Source: Actinomycetales bacterium (GTDB taxonomy: Bacteria; Actinomycetota; Actinomycetes; Actinomycetales; Dermabacteraceae). From it: 5,200 nt of DNA. Made by a program: the position numbers and the translations under genes. Numbering within the stretch: the first letter of the stretch is position 1; the number at the start of each line of letters is the position of its first letter. Below, piece by piece: positions 1 through 5,200 of this stretch. Location: the NCBI GenBank assembly GCA_012799425.1, contig JAAZLF010000261.1, forward strand, positions 1-5,200, read 5' to 3'. Below the pieces are notes generated by a model. That model was not told the DNA's origin. It made no database searches and saw only the letters and a program-made list of their open reading frames with translations.

Positions 1-1
1 C

Positions 2-784
2 GCACCGCAGGAGGTCATGGCCCGCACCGCGCGCGGTGCCGCGATCGCTCCCGGCACCGGGGACAACATGGGCGCGGCGCTCGGCCTGTCGCTGGGCCCC
101 GGTGACGTGTCCGTCTCGATCGGCACCTCCGGGGTGTGCGCGATGGTCAGCGACTCCCGCCCCGGGGACGCGAGCGGCGCCGTGACCGGTTTCGCCGACG
201 CGACCGGCCGGTTCCTGCCGATGGCCACCACCATCAACGCCTCCCGCATCCTCGAGGCGGCCCGCGCCCTGCTCGGCGTGGACCACGAGGAGCTCTCCCG
301 CCTCGCGCTCGCCTCCGTGCCCGGCGCGAACGGCGTGACTCTGCTGCCCTACTTCGACGGCGAGCGCACCCCGAACCGTCCCACCGCCCGCGCCACCCTC
401 ACCGGGATGAGCACCTCGACCACCCGCGAGGACGTGGCCCGCGCCTACGTCGAGGGTCTGCTGTGCTCGCTCGCCGACGGCATCGCCGCTCTCGAGGACC
501 GCACCGGCACCACCCCCGAGGGGATCACGCTGATCGGCGGCGCCGCACGCAGCCAGGCGATCCAGCAGCTCGCGCCGGCGATCTTCGGCCGCGAGGTCAC
601 CATCGCCCCCGAGGGCGAATACGTGGCCCTCGGCGCCGCCCGCCAGGCCGCCTGGGCGCTCACCGGTGCGCAGGAGCCGCCGGTCTGGCAGATCACCGGG
701 TCCCGCACTGTCGGCGCCGAGGCGACGCCCCAGGTGCTCGAGGCGTACCGCGAGCTCAAGGACCGCACCGAGAACTGGGGCTGA
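2..784 (+). CDS. xylB: Xylulokinase, C-terminal part (5' end cut by the window)
   Basis: This is the C-terminal 260 residues of a FGGY-family sugar kinase, read in frame from base 2 to the TGA at 782-784. Xylulokinase phosphorylates D-xylulose with ATP to D-xylulose 5-phosphate in the cytoplasm and feeds xylose into the pentose phosphate pathway. Visible signatures are APGTGDNMGAALG near the left edge, whose Asp (bases 62-64) is the expected catalytic base, then the phosphate-binding stretch SIGTSG, the segment LLPYFDGERTPNRP typical of xylulokinases, and the adenosine-binding LIGGAARSQ, followed by a Glu/Gly-rich end (APEGEYVALGAARQAAW). Family members run to roughly 460-490 residues, so some 200 N-terminal residues lie upstream of the window. 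The ATG at 17 is internal: the frame is open to the edge and the AGGAGG before it is only 2 nt away. The gene converges on the GH42 gene. Another FGGY kinase is possible, but xylulokinase fits best. Confidence 0.9.
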   Translation, partial: APQEVMARTARGAAIAPGTGDNMGAALGLSLGPGDVSVSIGTSGVCAMVSDSRPGDASGAVTGFADATGRFLPMATTINASRILEAARALLGVDHEELSRLALASVPGANGVTLLPYFDGERTPNRPTARATLTGMSTSTTREDVARAYVEGLLCSLADGIAALEDRTGTTPEGITLIGGAARSQAIQQLAPAIFGREVTIAPEGEYVALGAARQAAWALTGAQEPPVWQITGSRTVGAEATPQVLEAYRELKDRTENWG

Positions 785-812
785 GCTCATCCGCAGGGAG
801 GCCGCTCAGCCC
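778..812. terminator. Candidate bidirectional terminator between convergent genes
   Basis: A perfect 9-bp inverted repeat, GGGCTGAGC at 778-786 and GCTCAGCCC at 804-812, encloses a 17-nt loop. Each arm contains the TGA stop of one of the two converging genes (782-784 for xylB; 806-808 on the minus strand for GH42), so the stem forms in either transcript right at its end. There is no T-tract on either side, which is common for GC-rich actinobacterial terminators. Its role is inferred from position and symmetry. Confidence 0.6.
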
Positions 813-2884
813 TCCACGATCTCCAGCACCTCTGCCGGCGAGAGGGCGAGCACAGCCCACCCGCCGGGCTCGATGTCCAGGCCCTGGGCTGTGTCCCTTC
901 CTGAGATCAGGTCTCGCCCCTCGCCGCGGACCGTCACCGATTCCGTGCCGTGGTGAAGAAGGAACACATGATCCGCACCGCTGCTGCGTCGGCGCACTGC
1001 CTCCAACCCTCGGACGGCTGCGCCGGGGAGGGTCGGGAGGATGCCGAGGCGCTGCGCGGTGTCCGCGAGGAAAGCGTCCCGGGACTCCTGGCGCAGCCGC
1101 GCTGAGAGGTAGACGGCGTGTCCCGCTCCGCGGGCGACGCGGGTGATCGCGGGGAGGCCGCAGAGGTCGCCATGTGTGTACTGGGCGATCGGCTCTGCGT
1201 CCACGGTGTCGACCAGCTCGGTCCATTCTTCGACCACCGCGCCGGTGCTCAGGGCGACTTCCTCGCCTGCGGGCAGGGGACGCAGCTCCTCGACCCTGAC
1301 TCCGAGCAGCGTGCGCAGTCTGCCCGGATAGCCATCCGGAGCGATCCGCAGCGAGGGATCGGAGATCCCGGACAGGAACGTCACGAGCAGCTCGCCGCCG
1401 TTGTCGACGTACTGCTCCAGCCAGGTGACCTGCGCGTCCGAGAGCGGGTACAGGCAGGGCACGACCAGGAACCGATACCGGCTTGCATCGGAGCCTGGGC
1501 GCACGAAATCCACCGGGATCCCGGCGCGCCAGAATGAGCGGTGGGTCGCGCGGACCTCGTCGGAGTAGGTGATGGCGTCGCTGGGCAGGTGCGGAGTCTC
1601 CAGCGCCCACCAGCCGTCCGCGTGCCAGAGGATCCCGGCCTCTGCCTCGACGAGCGGCCCCTCGGACGGCGGGCGGACGGCCGGAGCGATTCGCTCGAGG
1701 ATCGTCCCCAGCTCACACACGGCCTCGAAGCGGCGCGAGGTGCCCCCTGTGTGCGGGACCAGCGCGCTGTGCCACTGCTCGGCACCGCCGAGGGAAGCGC
1801 GCCACTGGAAGAACAGCGAGCTCTGGGAGCCGCGGGCGATGTAGCCCAGAGAGTGCCGGATCATCCGATCCGCGCTCTTGACCACCGTGCGATCACCCAG
1901 TGCGATGCCCGCCGCGTTCTGCTCCATCAGCACCCAGGGGCCGTCGGACCAGGACCGGGCGAGATCTGACCCGTACGCGACATGCGCCTCGGCATCGGGT
2001 CCGGGCGTGTCCAGATAATGGTCCAGCGCGACTACGTCGAGCTCGTCGGCCCACCCCCACTGTTCGAGGTGGTTCCATTCCGGGAGCATGAAATTCGTGG
2101 TCATCGGCGCGGAGGACCCTGCAGCGCGGATCTCGTCGCGCTGCTCGACCATCGCCGCCCGCATCTCATCGGAGCTGAAACGACGGAAGTCGATCAGCTG
2201 GGCGGGATTGTGCAGGTACTGCGTCGCCCGCGGCGGCGTGATCTCCTCCCAGTCGCCGTATCCCTGGGACCAGAACGCCGTGGACCAGTGCCGGTTCAGC
2301 TCGTCGAGAGAGCCGTAGCGATCTCTCAGCCAGGACCGGAACGCCCTCGCCGCCTCCGGCCCGTGATCGAGCGTCCCGTACTCGTTGTGCAGGTGCCAGC
2401 CGCTCAGCCCGGGGTGCTGGCCGAAGCGTTCGGCGAGCATCCGGGCTATCCGTCGGGACGCCTCACGGTAGGCGGGGGCGCTGACCGCGTAGGTGTCGCG
2501 GGAACCGTGCGTCAGCCGTACCCCCTGGGCTGTCACCGGCATCGCCTCAGGATGGGACAGGGTGAACCAGGGCGGCGGCGAGGCGGTGGGAGTAGCCAGG
2601 AAGAAGCCGATTCCGGCGTCCGTGAGCAGGTCGATCACCTCGTGGAGCCAGTCGGTCTCGAACACGCCTTCCGCGGGCTCGAGCGCTGACCACGAGAAGA
2701 TGCCCAGGGACACCGTGTTCACCTTCGCTCGGCGCATCAGCTCGATGTCCTCCCGCCAGGTCCTCGGATCCCACTGCTCCGGACTCCAGTCACCGCCGAA
2801 CAGGAACGCGGGAGGCGAGAAGGGAGCCGAAGCCTGCTGGTTCACGGCAACGGGGGAAGCGCCGGGTGCGGTGGTCGCGCTCAT
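806..2884 (-). CDS. GH42 family beta-galactosidase, complete, cytoplasmic
   Basis: The 692-residue protein matches the usual GH42 length. GH42 enzymes are retaining glycosidases that release terminal beta-D-galactose (some act on alpha-L-arabinopyranosides). An N-terminal TIM barrel spans about residues 27-395: the opening FGGDWSPEQW, IFSWSALEP at 62-70, the acid/base Glu168 in WHLHNEYG, the predicted nucleophile Glu321 in VLMEQ, and FFQWRAS at 358-364 followed by E369/H372. A trimerisation domain follows (about 400-620) and then a small beta domain to the end. There is no signal peptide. Cys occurs only at 390, 477 and 575, so the four-Cys zinc site of some family members is absent. The Asn-Trp usually found 7-8 residues after the nucleophile reads Ala328-Leu329 here. 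The ATG at 2884 is chosen because it has a strong ribosome site; the frame stays open to 3022, but that extension is Arg-rich and has no GH42 character. It lies downstream of the importer genes and probably acts on their cargo; ganA/bgaB-like. Confidence 0.93.
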   Translation of the reverse strand: MSATTAPGASPVAVNQQASAPFSPPAFLFGGDWSPEQWDPRTWREDIELMRRAKVNTVSLGIFSWSALEPAEGVFETDWLHEVIDLLTDAGIGFFLATPTASPPPWFTLSHPEAMPVTAQGVRLTHGSRDTYAVSAPAYREASRRIARMLAERFGQHPGLSGWHLHNEYGTLDHGPEAARAFRSWLRDRYGSLDELNRHWSTAFWSQGYGDWEEITPPRATQYLHNPAQLIDFRRFSSDEMRAAMVEQRDEIRAAGSSAPMTTNFMLPEWNHLEQWGWADELDVVALDHYLDTPGPDAEAHVAYGSDLARSWSDGPWVLMEQNAAGIALGDRTVVKSADRMIRHSLGYIARGSQSSLFFQWRASLGGAEQWHSALVPHTGGTSRRFEAVCELGTILERIAPAVRPPSEGPLVEAEAGILWHADGWWALETPHLPSDAITYSDEVRATHRSFWRAGIPVDFVRPGSDASRYRFLVVPCLYPLSDAQVTWLEQYVDNGGELLVTFLSGISDPSLRIAPDGYPGRLRTLLGVRVEELRPLPAGEEVALSTGAVVEEWTELVDTVDAEPIAQYTHGDLCGLPAITRVARGAGHAVYLSARLRQESRDAFLADTAQRLGILPTLPGAAVRGLEAVRRRSSGADHVFLLHHGTESVTVRGEGRDLISGRDTAQGLDIEPGGWAVLALSPAEVLEIVEG

Positions 2885-2979
2885 GCGGATCCTTCCTCGC
2901 CGCGCATCCTGCGCACCGCTGCCGGACGCCGCGTCGCGACGTCGTCGTGGGGGAATGGGCGACCGACGATGGGTTTCAT
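2881..2979 (-). CDS. Possible 32-residue leader ORF coupled to GH42
   Basis: An ATG at 2979 opens a 32-codon frame whose TGA (2881-2883) overlaps the GH42 ATG as ATGA. The peptide begins MKPIVGRPFPHDDVATRRP and ends VRRMRGEEGSA; it is basic, has no membrane segment, and resembles no family I recognise. It starts 59 nt after the permease stop. Its own ribosome site is weak: GAAAG lies 9 nt before the ATG. About three quarters of its codons end in G or C, somewhat fewer than in the flanking genes. The two other gene junctions in this operon use the same 4-bp ATGA overlap, which favours a real translated leader that delivers ribosomes to the GH42 start. A chance open frame in GC-rich DNA remains quite possible. 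Confidence 0.35.
   Translation of the reverse strand: MKPIVGRPFPHDDVATRRPAAVRRMRGEEGSA
2890..2898 (-). promoter_or_regulatory. Ribosome binding site deciding the GH42 start
   Basis: On the minus strand the sequence GAGGAAGGA sits 5 nt before the ATG at 2884. It is the best Shine-Dalgarno match in the gap and supports a start at 2884 over the longer open frame reaching 3022. It lies inside the last codons of the small leader ORF at 2881-2979, an arrangement that would allow translational coupling. Confidence 0.75.
2902..2914 (-). other. Small hairpin just upstream of the GH42 ribosome site
   Basis: The arms GCGCA (2902-2906) and TGCGC (2910-2914) pair perfectly around a 3-nt loop. In the minus-strand transcript the hairpin sits 3 nt upstream of the GH42 Shine-Dalgarno. 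It is short, so it is recorded as a possible local mRNA structure only. Confidence 0.25.
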
Positions 2980-3009
2980 GACAGTCAGCTTTCGTAGCTC
3001 GGGAGACGG

Positions 3010-3023
3010 GGTGCGGGAGCACC
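3010..3023 (-). other. Small intercistronic hairpin after the second permease gene
   Basis: The arms GGTGC (3010-3014) and GCACC (3019-3023) pair perfectly around a 4-nt loop, about 15 nt beyond the permease stop. No T-run follows on the transcribed strand, so it is a poor terminator. It could be a weak attenuating or mRNA-stabilising element between the transporter and enzyme parts of the operon, or chance. I saw no convincing -35/-10 promoter elsewhere in 2885-3038. Confidence 0.25.
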
Positions 3024-3038
3024 GATCGGAGGATGCGG

Positions 3039-3899
3039 TCAGCCCTTCAGGCCGCCGCTGACGAGATCGAGGCGCCAGTAGCGCTGGAGGACCAGCATCA
3101 TCACGATCAACGGGATGATCGAGAGAGCCGCCCCGATGATCGCCAGGCTGTAGAGAGCAGGCGTGCCCGATCCCTTGGCGAGCAAGGTGTAGAGACCGAC
3201 GGTGAGCGGGTACTTCGACTCGTCGGAGAGCATGATGAAGGGCAGCAGGAAGTTGTTCCAGATCCCGACGAACTGCAGGAGGAAGATCGTCACCATCCCC
3301 GGCAGCATCATCGGCAGCACCAGGCCGGAGAAGATCCGTGCCTCGTTGGCGCCATCGATGCGGGCTGATTCCATGAGCGATGACGGGACCGCGCTGGAGG
3401 CGAACACGTAGGCGAGGAAGATCCCGAACGGGTTGATCAGGCAGGGCAGCAGGACCGACCAGTACGAACCGGCCAGTCCGACCTGCGCCATCAGCAGGTA
3501 CTGGGGCACCGCCAGGGTGATCCCGGGCAGGAGGACTCCTGCCAGGATCGCGACGAACCAGATCCGGCGGCCCGGGAACTCGAACTTGGCCAGAGCGTAG
3601 CCCGCCATCGTCGAGATCAAGGTCGAGATGGCCGCGCCACCTCCCGCATAGATCACGCTGTTCAGCGCCCAGAGGGCGAACGCGCCGTCCCCGTAGGCGA
3701 GGAGATCCCTGAGGTTGTCGAACAGGGCTGTTCCCGGGGCGAAGGTGAAGGTCGTGAACAGCTCGGTGTTCGACTTCGTGGAGGCGACGATCACCCAGAC
3801 GACGGGGACGAGGCAGTAGACGGCCCCTGCCAGGAGCAGGAAGGCCGCGATCGGGAATCGGGATCTGCGGCGTCCGGTGGTGGAGGTCAGGACTGTCAT
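3039..3899 (-). CDS. Sugar ABC transporter permease, CUT1 family, MalG-like
   Basis: This 286-residue inner-membrane protein is the second permease of an oligosaccharide importer (MalG/GanQ type). Six hydrophobic spans are visible at about residues 15-39, 78-103, 112-134, 145-167, 199-220 and 250-271. Between spans 4 and 5 lies the cytoplasmic EAA-type loop, here ESARIDGA at 177-184 followed by LVLP at 193-196, which docks on the ATPase. The C-terminus LVSGGLKG is typical of MalG-like proteins. The chosen ATG at 3899 overlaps the stop of the upstream permease as ATGA and follows AGGAG; the frame is open to 4052, but the extra 51 residues are Arg/Pro-rich, overlap the upstream gene, and look like a shadow of it. 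It forms a heterodimer with the neighbouring permease. The family is clear; the cargo is inferred from the adjoining GH42 gene to be a galactoside. Confidence 0.93.
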   Translation of the reverse strand: MTVLTSTTGRRRSRFPIAAFLLLAGAVYCLVPVVWVIVASTKSNTELFTTFTFAPGTALFDNLRDLLAYGDGAFALWALNSVIYAGGGAAISTLISTMAGYALAKFEFPGRRIWFVAILAGVLLPGITLAVPQYLLMAQVGLAGSYWSVLLPCLINPFGIFLAYVFASSAVPSSLMESARIDGANEARIFSGLVLPMMLPGMVTIFLLQFVGIWNNFLLPFIMLSDESKYPLTVGLYTLLAKGSGTPALYSLAIIGAALSIIPLIVMMLVLQRYWRLDLVSGGLKG

Positions 3900-4795
3900 G
3901 AACTTTCTCCTACGGCCCCGCGCTGGGTGGCCCGAAGCAGGATGAGGGAGAGGACCAGCGTTCCGAGCGCGAGGAGCACGGAGGACGCGGCGCCGAGCCA
4001 GATGTCGTCGCGGGCGAATGCGTCCCGGTAGATGGTCATCAGGGGAACCCATGTCTGGGAGACCTCATTGGTCATCGGGCGCAGCGTGGTGGGCTCCCCA
4101 TAGAGCTGCAGCGTGCCGATGAGGGAGAACAGCCCTGTCAGCACCAACGCTGGTGCGACCATCGGGATCTTGAGGCGCCATGAGATGGCTCGTTCGCTCG
4201 CCCCGTCCAGCCGTGCGGCCTCGTAGATCTCCTCGGGTATCCCTCGCAGCGAGGTGTAGATGATGATCATGTTGAAGCCGACGCCGGACCAGATCGCGAT
4301 ATTGGCGACGCTCGGGTAGAGCGACGTGCCGGCGAGCATCTCCACGGCAGGGAGATCGAGAATCCCCAGAAGCCAGTTGAGGGGGCTCGTGGACGGGAGG
4401 TAGAGGAACCCCCACAGGAGGGACGCGATCACGCCGGGGACGGCGTAGGGGATGAAGATCGCGATCCGGGAGAACGTCGCGAACCTGACTCTGGGCAGAT
4501 CGAGCAGGAGCGCGAACAGCAGCGCGAGCCCCAGGGTCAGCGGGATCGCGATGAGTCCGTACGCGAGAAGCCTGACGAACCCGAGGAGGAACTCGGTATC
4601 GGTGAGCGCCTCGGCGTAGTTGGACAGTCCGATCCAGGTCTCTCGTCGGGTGCCGAAAGGGCCGATATCCGCGATCTCGGTCCCCCGGACGCTGAGGAAC
4701 AGCGCATAGACGATCGGGATCGCCAGGAACGTCAGGAAGAGCACTCCTGCAGGCAGGAGGAAGAGGTAGGGAGCTATCCAGCGTCGACGGCTCAT
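3896..4795 (-). CDS. Sugar ABC transporter permease, CUT1 family, MalF-like
   Basis: This 299-residue integral membrane protein is the first permease of the importer (MalF/GanP type, in the short form without the large periplasmic loop of E. coli MalF). The basic start MSRRRW precedes a first span at about 8-34; further spans lie at about 72-100, 108-132, 160-183, 213-233 and 264-288. The EAA loop that contacts the ATPase is clear: EAARLDGASERA from residue 192, with KIP at 209-211. The ATG at 4795 overlaps the stop of the binding-protein gene as ATGA and is preceded by GAGGTGA (4803-4809) at 7 nt. Its own TGA overlaps the start of the next permease in the same way, so the two are almost certainly co-translated. 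It partners with that permease to form the channel. The substrate cannot be read from the permease itself. Confidence 0.94.
   Translation of the reverse strand: MSRRRWIAPYLFLLPAGVLFLTFLAIPIVYALFLSVRGTEIADIGPFGTRRETWIGLSNYAEALTDTEFLLGFVRLLAYGLIAIPLTLGLALLFALLLDLPRVRFATFSRIAIFIPYAVPGVIASLLWGFLYLPSTSPLNWLLGILDLPAVEMLAGTSLYPSVANIAIWSGVGFNMIIIYTSLRGIPEEIYEAARLDGASERAISWRLKIPMVAPALVLTGLFSLIGTLQLYGEPTTLRPMTNEVSQTWVPLMTIYRDAFARDDIWLGAASSVLLALGTLVLSLILLRATQRGAVGESS
3907..3911 (-). promoter_or_regulatory. Ribosome binding site deciding the second permease start
   Basis: On the minus strand AGGAG, within the longer AGGAGAAAG, lies 7 nt before the ATG at 3899 and inside the end of the preceding permease gene. 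It supports the 3899 start rather than the open-frame limit at 4052. Confidence 0.7.
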
Positions 4796-5200
4796 CGTCC
4801 CGTCACCTCGTACCCGACCGTCCTCATGTCGTTGATCACGATCGATTCGACTGTCCGCAGGCCCTCCGAGAGGGCGGTGCCGTTGTTCACGGCGCTGGAC
4901 ATCGCGTCCTGGAATGCCGTGTTCGCGACATTGACGTTCGGGCCCCAGCTCACCTGCGGGAGCGTGTTCTCCGCGATCTGGGCGGCCACCTTCCAGTAGT
5001 CCGACTGGCCCTGCATGAACGTCGGGGACGGGCTCTCGAGGGTCAGCTCCTGGCCGCGCAGCGACGCGGGGTACTGGCCCTGCTCGATCTGGATCCGGCA
5101 GGCCTCGTCCGCTGTCCCGAGCCAGGTGGCGAACTGTGCGGCGGCCTCAGCGTGCTCGGAGGATGTGGTGACCACCGTGCAGGAGCCCCCTTCGAACCCG
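4792..5200 (-). CDS. Sugar ABC transporter substrate-binding protein, C-terminal part
   Basis: Only the last 135 or so residues are in the window; the frame is open to the right edge, where it reads GFEGGSCTVVTTSSEHAEAA. That matches the family-1 solute-binding fold, where a Gly-Gly-Ser strand is followed by a helix of the type HAEAAAQFATWL. The following text (IQIEQGQYPASLRG, then FMQGQSDYWKVAAQIAE and a closing helix of the type LSEGLRTVESIVINDM) is typical of the C-terminal lobe. Such proteins are usually about 420-450 residues and, in Gram-positives, lipid-anchored outside the membrane; the signal peptide and lipobox would lie beyond the window. The GTG at 5175 is internal and is not the start. 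The stop overlaps the first permease ATG, which makes this the first known gene of the operon. It should capture the oligosaccharide later cut by GH42. Confidence 0.88.
   Translation of the reverse strand, partial: GFEGGSCTVVTTSSEHAEAAAQFATWLGTADEACRIQIEQGQYPASLRGQELTLESPSPTFMQGQSDYWKVAAQIAENTLPQVSWGPNVNVANTAFQDAMSSAVNNGTALSEGLRTVESIVINDMRTVGYEVTGR

Noticed and set aside
9..19. AGGAGG followed by ATG, resembling a start site for a shorter kinase
   Set aside because: The spacing is only 2 nt, the frame is open to the window edge, and the residues just before it continue a kinase sequence; it is internal to xylB.
136..1146. Long open frame on the plus strand running through xylB and into the GH42 gene
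   Set aside because: The product is extremely Arg/Pro/Gly-rich with no family signature, and it overlaps two clear genes; it is a shadow produced by high-GC codon use.
756..1610. 284-codon minus-strand open frame overlapping the GH42 3' half
   Set aside because: It has low-complexity Arg/Pro/Ala composition in a frame offset from GH42; there is no ribosome site and no recognisable motif.
1982..2689. 235-codon open frame antisense to the GH42 gene
   Set aside because: It lies fully opposite conserved GH42 barrel codons, and its Arg-rich composition reflects the third-position bias of the real gene.
2975..2986. The 12-mer TTCATGACAGTC recurs in inverted orientation at the second permease start (3890-3901)
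   Set aside because: One or so shared 12-mer is expected by chance across 5.2 kb on both strands, and the flanks do not match, so it is not treated as a repeat or operator.
2979..2987. Small palindrome TGACAGTCA overlapping the leader ATG, considered as a regulator site
   Set aside because: It is only 4 bp per arm, does not match a known LacI-type operator pattern, and has no second copy at a promoter.
4457..4466. Palindrome GATCGCGATC and related GATCGCGAT copies within the permease gene
   Set aside because: They arise from Ile-Ala-Ile codons in membrane segments in a GC-rich codon table and lie inside coding sequence.

Overview
The window is GC-rich bacterial DNA with strong G/C preference at third codon positions. 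It has short gaps and ATGA stop/start overlaps. This fits a high-GC actinobacterium, perhaps a Micrococcales relative, although nothing in the window fixes the genus. There are no RNA genes, mobile elements, CRISPR arrays or phage genes, so the window reads as ordinary carbohydrate-utilisation chromosome.

Layout: the left edge holds the C-terminal half of a xylulokinase gene (xylB, plus strand, ending at 784). Everything else is on the minus strand and transcribed leftwards. In transcription order it holds the 3' end of a sugar-binding lipoprotein-type gene of an ABC importer (cut by the right edge), two CUT1-family sugar permeases, a 154-bp gap holding a possible 32-codon leader ORF, and a complete GH42 beta-galactosidase. 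The GH42 gene and xylB converge, with only 21 bp between their stop codons. A 9-bp perfect inverted repeat spans both stops and is a good candidate for a shared bidirectional terminator.

How the genes work together: the binding protein and two permeases should import a small oligosaccharide. The GH42 enzyme has no signal peptide and should remove terminal beta-galactosyl (or possibly alpha-L-arabinopyranosyl) residues in the cytoplasm. The order binding protein, permease, permease, GH42 matches the galactan/galacto-oligosaccharide operon ganSPQA of Bacillus subtilis, but no GH53 endo-galactanase follows here. No ATPase gene is present. In actinobacteria CUT1 importers are often energised by a shared MsiK-type ATPase encoded elsewhere. 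The xylulokinase belongs to a different transcription unit, presumably xylose catabolism (D-xylulose to D-xylulose 5-phosphate).

Nothing here is clearly a new system. The points most worth checking are the leader ORF coupled to the GH42 start, the mirrored terminator at the convergent junction, and an unusual GH42 active-site segment just after the predicted nucleophile.
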